In this document: piece after piece, positions 41,270-48,772 of the stretch | Layout: the number at the start of each line of letters is the position of its first letter | Numbering within the stretch: the stretch's first letter is position 1 | From: Halococcoides cellulosivorans | GTDB lineage: Archaea; Halobacteriota; Halobacteria; Halobacteriales; Haloarculaceae | Assembly: GCF_003058365.1 (NCBI RefSeq) | Contig: NZ_CP028858.1 | Coordinates: 1,054,001-1,118,000 of the forward strand | Length of the DNA stretch: 64,000 bases | Reading direction: 5' to 3' | The notes under the pieces: model-generated | What the model was told of the DNA's origin: nothing | The model's database searches: none | The model's input: the letters and a program-made list of their open reading frames with translations, nothing else | Program-made: the position numbers and the translations under genes

Positions 41270-41660
41270 TTCGTCGGGGCTCGGGGACTCGCGAGGCGGT
41301 TCCGCCTCCCCGTTCCGATTCGAGGCGTCTCCGTGCGCTGGCGCTTACTCGCGGGTCACTGCGTTCCCCGCTCGTGATTTCGAGACGCTCCCGATGGTCG
41401 CGTCTCGCTTTACTCAGACGCCTCGCCGTTCTCCACGGCTCGCGCAGAGCGCTCGCCGTTCCGTTCCGAGGGTGTCTCCTTCAGTTCGTTCAGTCGCCAC
41501 CCTCGCCGTTCTCCGCGGGTCGGCTCCGCCTCCCCGCTCCGATTCGAGGCGTCTTCGTTCGCTCCGCTCACTCAGACGCCTCGCCTTTCTCCACGGCTCC
41601 CTGACGGTCGCCGTTCCGATTCGAGGCTTCTCCGTGCGCTACGCTTACTCCGAAGCCTCG
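41270..41660. repeat. hairpin array downstream of the rhodanese gene
   Basis: About 390 bases, non-coding except at its right edge. Inverted arms: 41293-41308 (GAGGCGG/CCGCCTC); 41321-41330 with 41416-41425; 41381-41388 with 41400-41407; 41467-41474 with 41498-41505 (CGAGGGTG/CACCCTCG); 41545-41554 with 41574-41583 (CGAGGCGTCT/AGACGCCTCG); 41622-41630 with 41652-41660 (CGAGGCTTC/GAAGCCTCG). Stem changes are matched on both arms. Loops keep CGTTCGCTCCGCTCA-like sequence. The last arm lies inside the rhodanese coding end. Confidence 0.85.
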
Positions 41661-42505
41661 CCCTTCACTATCGGCGCACCCACGAGGTTACCCCACTCAG
41701 TCCACGAGCCGTCGTAGTTGACGGCGTCGTAGCCGAGCAGTTCGTGCAGCGCGAACCAGGCGACCGAGGAGCGCTCTCCGATCCGGCAGTACGCGACTGT
41801 CGTCTCCGATCCCTCGATGCCGACGTCGGCGTACAGGGCTTCGAGTTCGTCGCGGCTCTTGAACAGGCCGTCCTCGTCGGTGACGGCGGCCCAGGAGACG
41901 TTCTGGGCACCGGGGACGTGGCCGCCGCGCTGGGCGGTCTCGGTCAGGCCCGGCGGGGCGAGGACTTCGCCGCTGAACTCCTCGGGCGAGCGGACGTCCA
42001 CGAGCGGCAGGTCGCGCTCGATGGCGTTTTCGACGTCTTCGCGGTACGCGCGGATCGTCTCGCGGGGACCGCCGGCGTCGTACTCGACGCTCGGGTAGTC
42101 CGGGACCTCCGTCGTCGTCGGGTAGTCGTTCTCGATCCAGTACTCGCGCCCGCCGTCGAGCAGTTTCACGTCGTCGTGGCCGTAGTACTTGAACTGCCAG
42201 TAGGCGTAGGCAGCGAACCAGTTGGCGTTGTCGCCGTACAGGACGACCGTCGAATCCTCGGTGATGCCGGCCTCACCGAGCAGCGCCTCGAAGTCCGATT
42301 TCGTGAGGATGTCCCGCGTCGTCTGATCCTGGAGTTGGGTCTCCCAGTTGAATCCGATCGCGCCGGGCGCGTGGCTCTCGTCGTAGGACTCGGTGTCCAC
42401 GTCGACCTCGACGAGTCGATACTCGGAATCGTCGGACTGGAAGGCGTCCAGATTGTCGTCGACCCACTCCGCCGAAACGATGACGTCGTTCGCGTAGTCG
42501 CTCAT
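41645..42505 (-). CDS. sulfurtransferase with two rhodanese domains
   Basis: Moves sulfane sulfur between donors and acceptors such as cyanide or thiols. The 286 residues hold an inactive first rhodanese domain (about 10-140, VSAEWVDDNLDAFQSDDSEY; DGGREYWIE) and a second with the active Cys in VAYCRIGERSSVAW. GGHVPGAQNVSW is the typical linker motif. It is a full-length member of the thiosulfate sulfurtransferase class. The last codons (GEASE) lie inside one arm of the hairpin 41622-41660, which is the right end of a hairpin array. Confidence 0.95.
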   Translation of the reverse strand: MSDYANDVIVSAEWVDDNLDAFQSDDSEYRLVEVDVDTESYDESHAPGAIGFNWETQLQDQTTRDILTKSDFEALLGEAGITEDSTVVLYGDNANWFAAYAYWQFKYYGHDDVKLLDGGREYWIENDYPTTTEVPDYPSVEYDAGGPRETIRAYREDVENAIERDLPLVDVRSPEEFSGEVLAPPGLTETAQRGGHVPGAQNVSWAAVTDEDGLFKSRDELEALYADVGIEGSETTVAYCRIGERSSVAWFALHELLGYDAVNYDGSWTEWGNLVGAPIVKGEASE

Positions 42506-42646
42506 TGCATTCCACCCTACTGGCGGGGGTCATAAAGCGCCGTGCGAAGAGGCAGGTTCGGTCATCCCTCCGCGGTCTCGACAACACTCTCCGGGAGGTC
42601 ACCATCGCCCCGATTCGGACCGCCCACGGGCGAGACCGCGCTGGCC

Positions 42647-43231
42647 TCACACCGGCAACGATTGCCGAAACTCCGGACGGTGGTGGGCCAGGACAGCGAG
42701 TGCGAGGAGTGCGAGTGTGAGTCCGCCGACGGTTTCGAGCGGAGTGTGGACACCCGCGCCGACGCGAGCGGGCATCATGAGAAGGGGGATGACCACGAGG
42801 ACGACCGCGCGTCTGTCCGCGAGCGCGACGAGGCCGAGCGGCGTCATCGAAAACAGGACGTGCCCGGAGAGGTTCCAGAACGGTACGATCGCGGTGTGCA
42901 CCACAGTGACGGCTCCGAGCGTCAGACACGCCCATAGGACGTGATCGCCCCAGTCTCGGGACTGCCAGACGGCGACGATGACTGCCAGGCCGACGAGCAA
43001 GGCGAGACTCGCCTGTAGATCGCCCGCTGACTCCCCGACGAGCAGTTCGGGTGTCGCGGCGATCACTCCGACTGTAACCCCTGCTCCGAGCACGACCGTG
43101 ACGACGCGCCCGACGGTCTCGATCGGTTCGGCATCGGACGCGTTGGCTTCGACGAGTGCCATCACCGTGAGACCGAGGACGACCATCTGTTCCGGAGCGA
43201 ACACCGCCGAGTACGTTTCGGAGAGCCCCAT
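42647..43231 (-). CDS. PAP2-like membrane protein with altered catalytic motifs
   Basis: A 194-residue, six-helix protein (MGLSETYSAVFAPEQMVVLG...). The segment FWNLSGHVLFSMTPLGLVAL resembles PAP2 motif 2 (PSGH, here LSGH), and PARVGAGVHTPLETVGG resembles motif 3 (SRxxxxxHxxxD, here ARxxxGVHTPLE). The first motif (KxxxxxxRP) is not seen. It may act on lipid phosphates or be inactive. The ATG at 43231 was chosen because upstream frame runs antisense to the channel gene. Expected in the cytoplasmic membrane. Confidence 0.72.
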   Translation of the reverse strand: MGLSETYSAVFAPEQMVVLGLTVMALVEANASDAEPIETVGRVVTVVLGAGVTVGVIAATPELLVGESAGDLQASLALLVGLAVIVAVWQSRDWGDHVLWACLTLGAVTVVHTAIVPFWNLSGHVLFSMTPLGLVALADRRAVVLVVIPLLMMPARVGAGVHTPLETVGGLTLALLALAVLAHHRPEFRQSLPV

Positions 43232-43442
43232 AGCTGATCGTTCGTGAACACCGACCTGGCAGTTTTGATTCTCGATCGAGCGACTACTGTCCCAATATTT
43301 TTGACCGTTGACGGAGTTTTCGACGTATGCGAAACCGACGTTCCGGGTGGCTCCCCCACCGCTCTCGACATCGCCTCTCTCCGGGCGTGATCCGGGCGTG
43401 ACGCCGACGCCGTCGGGGAACACCACGGCCACCATCTTCCCG

Positions 43443-44513
43443 ATGGAGTGGGGATCGGGATTGCCGCTGCCAGACTGGGCTGTCTCGTTCGGTGAGGCCG
43501 TGATCGTGTTCGCTCTGGCGTACGTCATTCAGCGACTGTTGGCACGTCTTTTGGCCGATCGGATGCGGAAGCGGTTCGACCGCCAGAGTCTCAGTCGGAC
43601 GGCGATGCGTGCCATTCGCGTGGGGATCTTCGCGTTCGCGGTACTGATCGTCCTCGACAGTTACGGTTTCAATCTCGCTGATTTCACTCTCTCCGTGGCG
43701 GTCTTCTCGGCGGTGGTCGGTGTGATCCTCGCACCGATCGTCGGGAGTCTGATCAGCGGGGTCTTCCTGTTGGCCGACCAGCCCTACGAGATCGGTGACA
43801 TGGTCGAGATTCAAGACACCGGCCAGCGGGGGTTCGTCGAGGACATCACACTCCGCCACACCAAGATATTCACGCTCGACAATACGTTCATCGTCGTGCC
43901 GAACGGGACGATCCGCGAGCGAGACGTGATCAACTACTCCGCCGAGGACGCCCGGACCCGCCAGACCATCGACGTGGTCGTCACCTACGAGAGCGACCTC
44001 GATCGGGCGCGGAAACTCCTCGTCCGGGTGGCCCGGAGGACCGACGCCGTCATCGAAGGCGGGCCAGACATTCGAATCGGTGCCGCACGGTATCCCTCCG
44101 AACCGGTGGTGTTGCTCGAAGAGTTTGGCGATCACGGTATCGGCCTGCGCCTGCGCTACTGGATCGAGCAGCCATACCGCCTCAACGCGATCAAATCCTC
44201 GATTCAGACCGCCTACGAGGACGCAATTCAAGACGAACCCGTCGCCATCGCGTACCCCCACTCGCATCTCGTCTTCGACGACACGAGCGGGTCGCTCACG
44301 ATCGATCGCGACGGTATTGGGTCCTCCGGTCGCGCGGGGGGCGAGCGCACCGGCGACGCCGGGACCGATGCCGCGACCGACGTCGAGACCGACGGTGGGG
44401 CTGGCGGAAACGTCGACGGCACGACCGACCCCGTCAGCGGTGGAGAGGCCGACCCAGAGGCCGGCAGCGGGACCGACGGCACCGACGATTCGGAGCCATC
44501 GGTAGGGTCTTGA
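43443..44513 (+). CDS. MscS-family mechanosensitive channel
   Basis: A 356-residue channel. Three helices come first (WAVSFGEAVIVFALAYVIQR...; TAMRAIRVGIFAFAVLIVLD; SVAVFSAVVGVILAPIVGSL, the pore-lining helix), then the MscS beta domain (GVFLLADQPYEIGDMVEIQD; DNTFIVVPNGTIRERDVINY, which holds the PN-G motif) and an alpha/beta domain. The last 60 residues are a disordered Gly/Thr/Asp tail. The start is uncertain: the ATG at 43443 was used; an in-frame GTG at 43398 is an alternative. It opens on membrane tension, releasing solutes after hypo-osmotic shock. The NikR gene follows 22 bases later. Confidence 0.92.
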   Translation: MEWGSGLPLPDWAVSFGEAVIVFALAYVIQRLLARLLADRMRKRFDRQSLSRTAMRAIRVGIFAFAVLIVLDSYGFNLADFTLSVAVFSAVVGVILAPIVGSLISGVFLLADQPYEIGDMVEIQDTGQRGFVEDITLRHTKIFTLDNTFIVVPNGTIRERDVINYSAEDARTRQTIDVVVTYESDLDRARKLLVRVARRTDAVIEGGPDIRIGAARYPSEPVVLLEEFGDHGIGLRLRYWIEQPYRLNAIKSSIQTAYEDAIQDEPVAIAYPHSHLVFDDTSGSLTIDRDGIGSSGRAGGERTGDAGTDAATDVETDGGAGGNVDGTTDPVSGGEADPEAGSGTDGTDDSEPSVGS

Positions 44514-44535
44514 GTCCACCGCCGGAATCCGGTCC

Positions 44536-44952
44536 ATGAGCGAGGTCGATCGGATCAGTCTCACCCTCCCGCCCGCGATGGTCGAGCGACTCGACGGCAT
44601 CGTCGAGGACTGGGAGTACGCCAGTCGGTCGGAGGCCGTTCGCGACGCACTCAGAGACTTTTTCACCACCTACGCCTGGGAGCGCGGCGGCGACGGTGAC
44701 CACCAGGGGACAATCGTCGTGGTCCACGATCACGACCACGACAGCGACGTGGCCGGACGGATCCAGCACGTCCAACACGAAATGGCCGACGTCGTCACCT
44801 CGGTCCAGCATATCCATCTCGATCACGACTCCTGTATGGAGACCATCGTCGTCGACGGGCAGGCCGCGACGATCGAGGAGCTCGCCAATCGCCTCCGCGC
44901 GATGGACGGCGTCCGCCAGGTCAAGGTCGTTGTCGTCGGCAACGGCGAGTGA
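44536..44952 (+). CDS. nikR: NikR-type nickel-responsive regulator
   Basis: A 138-residue repressor. The N-terminal ribbon-helix-helix (RISLTLPPAMVERLDGIVED; YASRSEAVRDALRDFF) binds DNA, and the C-terminal ACT-like domain binds metal. Nickel ligands are visible: HEMADVVTSVQHIHLDHDSC supplies His, His, His and Cys in the NikR pattern (H...HxHxxxxxC). The HDHDHDS segment adds His residues. No nickel transporter lies in the window, so targets are elsewhere. It is 22 bases downstream of the channel gene and may be co-transcribed. Confidence 0.93.
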   Translation: MSEVDRISLTLPPAMVERLDGIVEDWEYASRSEAVRDALRDFFTTYAWERGGDGDHQGTIVVVHDHDHDSDVAGRIQHVQHEMADVVTSVQHIHLDHDSCMETIVVDGQAATIEELANRLRAMDGVRQVKVVVVGNGE

Positions 44953-45034
44953 GGTCTCGACGCGACCGCGACCGTCTCCGACCGCCGTGAGTCGCCGTCG
45001 AAACCCTTAGGCAACGCCACCCCGTCGATCGGAC

Positions 45035-45199
45035 ATGGCCAACGACGACAGCGGCGGACTCATGTCGAGTGCGGGTCTCGTCCGGTATTTCGACGCCGAG
45101 GACAGCAACGCCATCCAGATCGATCCGCGCACCATCGTCGCACTCGGCGTCGCGACGGGGCTGATCGTCATCGTCGCGCGCGTGCTGATGGTCCTGTAG
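45035..45199 (+). CDS. preprotein translocase subunit Sec61-beta (SecG-type)
   Basis: A 54-residue tail-anchored protein ([20 protein letters not shown], then [20 protein letters not shown] with a final helix [13 protein letters not shown]). The [15 protein letters not shown] segment and the single C-terminal helix define the archaeal Sec61-beta subunit of the protein-conducting channel. It is short but complete. A plausible promoter lies just upstream (AACCCTTAGG, 45002-45011, about 24-33 bases before the start). It is followed 11 bases later by the FAU-1-like gene. Confidence 0.95.
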   Translation: MANDDSGGLMSSAGLVRYFDAEDSNAIQIDPRTIVALGVATGLIVIVARVLMVL

Positions 45200-45209
45200 C
45201 GACGGATCG

Positions 45210-46601
45210 ATGGACGAGACGAGTCACGACGACGATTCGTCGATCGGCGTTCGGATTCGGGGCATCTACACCACGGCAGCGACCGCTCGGCTACTCGACG
45301 CTGGCGTGAGTGTCGTCCAGCCGTCGCCGGCGATCCGCGAGCGATTCGACGCTTCGTTCGGGGCGGGGCCCGCCGACGCGTCGGTCCGGACCAGTGACGA
45401 CGGCATCGCGATCGGCGTGCACGGCGCTCCCGACGCCGTCGACCGGGTCACCGACGTGCTGGCGGTCGGCCGCGATACACTCACACACGACGTCCTCCCG
45501 GAGGGTGGGGTCTATCGCGCAGAAGTCACGGACACGAGTTCGCGGAGTGCGGTCGTCGATCTCGGCGTGGGTGAGGCACTGCTCCCCGCTCACGACGTCG
45601 AGGGGCACGTCGAGACCGGCGACGAACGACTGGTCCAGGTCAGCGAGGCGCGCCCACCGTGGGCCGATCGCCCGCTGGTCGAGTCGCCACTCCGCGTCGA
45701 AGGTGGCCTCGCCACGCTCGTCCGCGGTGGGTCGTCGACCACGCGTGGCGGGCCCGACCTCACCACGCTGATCGACCCCGATCTGCCCGACGGGTGGGCG
45801 ATCCGGTACGGTGCGGACGCCGACGTGGACTGTCTCGACGCGATCACCGCGACGATCGATCGGCTCTCCGATCGCGCCCGGGCGATCGACGCCGCCATCG
45901 CCGCGACCGACGCGGGCCCGGGCCCGGTCTGGACCGATCGCGCGAGTCGGTGGCTCCGTCTCGGGCGGGAGGGTCGGGCGGCGCTCGACGACGACCGCCG
46001 CACGGTCACGCCGACCGTCCCGGGCCACCATCGCATCAAAGCCGGTGGGCACACCGCGGGCCGGGGCGTCGACTTCCTGGAGGCGACCGACGCGCCCGAT
46101 TCGATCGACGAGCCACCGATCGCCGCCGCGATGGAGGCGTTCGGACCGGGCGAGGGCGATCGCGTCGCGATCGAGCACGGCAAGCCCGACGGGCGGGCCT
46201 TCGAGTTGGGCACGGGCACGGTCACCGACCGCGACGGCACGACGATCGACCTCGAACGCGAGATGCACTCTTCGGGCACCTACGACGGTCTCGGCACCCC
46301 CCGGGAGGCGGGCGACACTGCGACGACGACCTACACCGAGGGCCAGTGGTGGGCTCCGACGGTGTATCGCAGCGACGGCGCGTATCGGGGGACGTACGTC
46401 AACGTCTCGACGCCCGTGGAGATCTTTCCCGACACCGTCCGGTACGTCGACCTGCACGTCGACGTGGTCAAACGACCCGACGGCGAGGTCGAACGCGTCG
46501 ACGATGACGAACTCGCGGCGGCGGTCGAGGCCGGCGATCTGAGCGCGGAGTTGGCCGAGCGGGCACGGACGGTCGCCGATGCGGTCGAGAATGCGCTGTG
46601 A
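45210..46601 (+). CDS. FAU-1-like RNA-binding protein with DUF402 domain
   Basis: A 463-residue protein. It has an N-terminal half related to RNase E/G-type S1 modules (VYRAEVTDTSSRSAVVDLGV; EALLPAHDVEGHVETGDERL; VQVSEARPPWADRPLVESP), a central helical part, and a C-terminal DUF402 domain (about 340-440; GQWWAPTVYRSDGAYRGTYV, FPDTVRYVDLHVDVVKRPDG). This arrangement matches the archaeal FAU-1 (AU-rich RNA binding) family, thought to process RNA. The start ATG at 45210 follows Sec61-beta by 11 bases, so they are probably co-transcribed. Confidence 0.9.
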   Translation: MDETSHDDDSSIGVRIRGIYTTAATARLLDAGVSVVQPSPAIRERFDASFGAGPADASVRTSDDGIAIGVHGAPDAVDRVTDVLAVGRDTLTHDVLPEGGVYRAEVTDTSSRSAVVDLGVGEALLPAHDVEGHVETGDERLVQVSEARPPWADRPLVESPLRVEGGLATLVRGGSSTTRGGPDLTTLIDPDLPDGWAIRYGADADVDCLDAITATIDRLSDRARAIDAAIAATDAGPGPVWTDRASRWLRLGREGRAALDDDRRTVTPTVPGHHRIKAGGHTAGRGVDFLEATDAPDSIDEPPIAAAMEAFGPGEGDRVAIEHGKPDGRAFELGTGTVTDRDGTTIDLEREMHSSGTYDGLGTPREAGDTATTTYTEGQWWAPTVYRSDGAYRGTYVNVSTPVEIFPDTVRYVDLHVDVVKRPDGEVERVDDDELAAAVEAGDLSAELAERARTVADAVENAL

Positions 46602-46755
46602 GGGGTCGTAGCGTACTTTTTCGATCGACTTCGATTCTTTTCGGTGGATTTTCGAAAAATTTGCGATCTACGGGCGGCATCCCGCCGAGCACAGCGAGGC
46701 GGGGTTCAGGAGCGTCGCTCCTGGCACATCGAACGACGACCGAAGGGAAGAGAGA
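46602..46755. other. intergenic stretch downstream of tRNA-Gly
   Basis: 154 bases. It holds small palindromes (for example AGGAGCGTCGCTCCT around 46710-46725) and AT-rich TTTTTCGATCGACTTCGA (46617-46634), which may terminate the FAU-1-like transcript. No gene is seen. Confidence 0.5.
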
Positions 46756-46826
46756 TGTGCCGGCCGGGAATTGAACCCGGGCTATGAGCTTGGGAAGCTC
46801 ATGTCCTACCACTAGACCACCGGCAC
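46756..46826 (-). tRNA. tRNA-Gly(CCC)
   Basis: Reading minus, a complete cloverleaf: acceptor GTGCCGG/CCGGCAC, D arm GTCTAGTGGTAGGAC, anticodon arm TGAGC-TTCCCAA-GCTCA with anticodon CCC, and T arm CCGGGTTCAATTCCCGG. Discriminator base is A. It decodes GGG glycine codons. No intron is visible and no CCA is encoded. Its 5' end sequence is copied several times upstream (46827-47030). Confidence 0.97.
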
Positions 46827-47105
46827 TCGTTCACTGCGTTCACTCGTGCCGTGCATCGACGGACATCGTCCGTCTCAACACCGGCACTCACTCGCATTCG
46901 CTCGTTCGTGCCGTGGATCGCAAATCCGACGGATTTGCTCACCACCGGCACTCGTCCGCGCCGAGGCCCACGACGCTTCCCGATCGCGTGACCTCGGCAC
47001 TCGATTCGGGCGTTTCGCCCGACGGCACTTGAACGTAGCGTTCCTCGCTGGCGAGCGGTGCGCACACCCGGACGGTGAAGTGGCTCGGGTGTGGAGATCG
47101 ATGCG
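46827..47105. repeat. array of hairpins carrying copies of the tRNA 5' end
   Basis: About 280 bases before nadE without a gene. The 14-mer CCACCGGCACTCGT at the tRNA-Gly 5' end (46817-46830) recurs exactly at 46942-46955 and partly at 46877-46889. Each copy's CGGCAC arm pairs with a GTGCCG further on (around 46847-46852 and 46908-46913). Other perfect hairpins lie between (GACGGA/TCCGTC near 46858-46874; GCAAATCCG/CGGATTTGC 46920-46938). The nadE promoter must lie in or beyond this array. Confidence 0.8.
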
Positions 47106-47930
47106 ATGACTGATTCCGATCTGGCGACGGCGGACGACCCACTGGATCTGCGCTTTTCGGACGAGGAACTCGCCGCACGTCGGGACCACGTCACCGACTT
47201 CGTTCGCGAGTTCGTCGATCGAGCGGGCGTGGAGCGCGCGGTGATCGGACTCTCGGGCGGCGTCGACAGTTCGACGGTCGCGGCGGTCGCGAGCGAGGCG
47301 CTCGGTCCGGACGCCGTCCATGGCCTCGTGATGCCGAGTTCGGTCGACGACGACGAGATCATGAGCGACGCCGAACGACTCGCTGAACAGCTCGGCATTG
47401 CCTACGACGTGCTCCCGGTCGGTGAGATCGTCGAGACGACCGCCGATCTCGCCCCCGAGGTCCGCGACGATCGCATGGCGATGGGCAACCTTCGCGTGCG
47501 CGCGCGGACGCTCGTCAACTACTCCGTCGCGAACGCCGAGGACGCGATCGTGCTCGGGACGGGCAATCGCACCGAGTCGCTGATCGGCTATTTCACCAAA
47601 TACGGCGACGGCGCGGTCGACTGCCTCCCGATCGCGAACCTCTACAAACAGCAGGTTCGCCAACTCGCCCGGGATCTCGGTGTGCCCGAATCGATCGCCG
47701 GGCGGACGCCGACGGCGGGCATGTGGCTCGATCAGACCGACGAAGCGGAACTCGGCGTCGAATACGACACGCTCGACTCGATTCTCGCACTCCACGTCGA
47801 GGGTGGCGTGCCCGCGACGGCGACCGCCAGGACGATCGGCGTCGATCGCGAGGTGGTCAGAGACGTTCGCGAACTGTACGAACGGAGCGCGCACAAGCGA
47901 TCGATGCCGCCCGGTCCGGATCGGCCCTGA
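47106..47930 (+). CDS. nadE: NAD+ synthase, ammonia-dependent
   Basis: Converts nicotinate adenine dinucleotide to NAD+ with ATP and ammonia. The 274 residues show the PP-loop motif VIGLSGGVDSSTVAAV, the MAMGNLRVRARTLVNYSVAN segment, LGTGNRTESLIGYFTKYGDG, the catalytic CLPIANLYKQQVRQLARDLG and the AGMWLDQTDEAELGVEYDTL ending, all canonical. No glutaminase domain is attached. The ATG at 47106 was preferred to a start at 47091 by fit to the family. It converges with the chemotaxis operon downstream. Confidence 0.96.
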   Translation: MTDSDLATADDPLDLRFSDEELAARRDHVTDFVREFVDRAGVERAVIGLSGGVDSSTVAAVASEALGPDAVHGLVMPSSVDDDEIMSDAERLAEQLGIAYDVLPVGEIVETTADLAPEVRDDRMAMGNLRVRARTLVNYSVANAEDAIVLGTGNRTESLIGYFTKYGDGAVDCLPIANLYKQQVRQLARDLGVPESIAGRTPTAGMWLDQTDEAELGVEYDTLDSILALHVEGGVPATATARTIGVDREVVRDVRELYERSAHKRSMPPGPDRP

Positions 47931-47959
47931 CGCCCAGGCGCGGCGGGCGTCCGGCCGAC

Positions 47960-48772
47960 CTAGACGACCCGATAGATCCGGCGGCGCTTGTCGACTGCTT
48001 CGAACCGGTCGCGCAGGCTGATCGGGACGGTCTCGGTCATCCCGATCACGAGGTAATCACCCGAATCGAGGCCGTCGACGAGCGTCTCGAAGATCGGCTC
48101 TTTGTACGCCGCGTCGATGTAGATCAGGAGGTTCCGACAGAACGCGATGTCGAACGATCCAGGGGCGGACCCGCTGACCAGGTCGTGGCGCTCGAAGGTG
48201 ACCATTTCGCGGACCTCGTCGGTGACGGTGAACGTCGAGCCCTCGCGGTCGACGTACGCCGTCGGATCCGACAGCGGTTCGAGTTCGGTGGCGATATCGG
48301 AGGTCGTCGAGGTCTCGTAGGTGCCCGCTCGCGCCCGTTCGAGGACGTCCGCGTTGATGTCTGTCCCGAGGATGTCGATGTTGGTGTGATCGATCTCGTC
48401 GGCGTCCAGCGCGAGCATCGCGACCGAGTACGGTTCGCGCCCGTCGGCACAGGGCGCGTTCCAGACGTCGACGGTCTGGCGCTCGTCGGTCAACTCCGCG
48501 AGGATGGGCCGTAACTGCTCCCAGACCTCGGGGTTGCGGAAAAACCCCGTCACGTTGATCGACAGCGAGTCGAGCAGCGCCTCGCGCTCGTCGGGGTCGT
48601 CGAGCAACTGGCGGTAGGCGTCGTAGTCCTCCACGCCGGTCCGGCGGATCCGGGCGGTGATTCGCCGGTCGAGGTACGCCTGGTTGTAGAAATCCGATTC
48701 GAAGTCCATCCCCGAGTCGATGGCGTCGAGGAGGCGCTCGAACGCCGCCTCCGATCCCGAGCGCCGGCTCAT
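47960..48772 (-). CDS. cheR: chemotaxis protein methyltransferase CheR
   Basis: Methylates glutamates in chemoreceptors using S-adenosylmethionine. The 270 residues hold the N-terminal helical domain (YLDRRITARIRRTGVEDYDA), SINVTGFFRNPEVWEQL, the SAM-site VDVWNAPCADGREPYSVAML (a form of GCSTGEEPYS where the Cys-Ser-Thr-Gly-Glu is replaced by PCADGR), ILGTDINADVLERARAGTYE and FDIAFCRNLLIYIDAAYK. It overlaps the cheA stop by four bases and is the last gene of cheB-cheA-cheR. Function is firm despite the SAM-loop variant. Confidence 0.94.
   Translation of the reverse strand: MSRRSGSEAAFERLLDAIDSGMDFESDFYNQAYLDRRITARIRRTGVEDYDAYRQLLDDPDEREALLDSLSINVTGFFRNPEVWEQLRPILAELTDERQTVDVWNAPCADGREPYSVAMLALDADEIDHTNIDILGTDINADVLERARAGTYETSTTSDIATELEPLSDPTAYVDREGSTFTVTDEVREMVTFERHDLVSGSAPGSFDIAFCRNLLIYIDAAYKEPIFETLVDGLDSGDYLVIGMTETVPISLRDRFEAVDKRRRIYRVV

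Noticed and set aside
41270-41660. Hairpin array as a CRISPR array
   Set aside because: Repeat units vary in sequence and spacing, there are no unique equal-length spacers, and no cas genes are near.
46846-47109. Small open frames upstream of nadE
   Set aside because: They run through palindromic repeats with copies of the tRNA 5' end and show no coding pattern.
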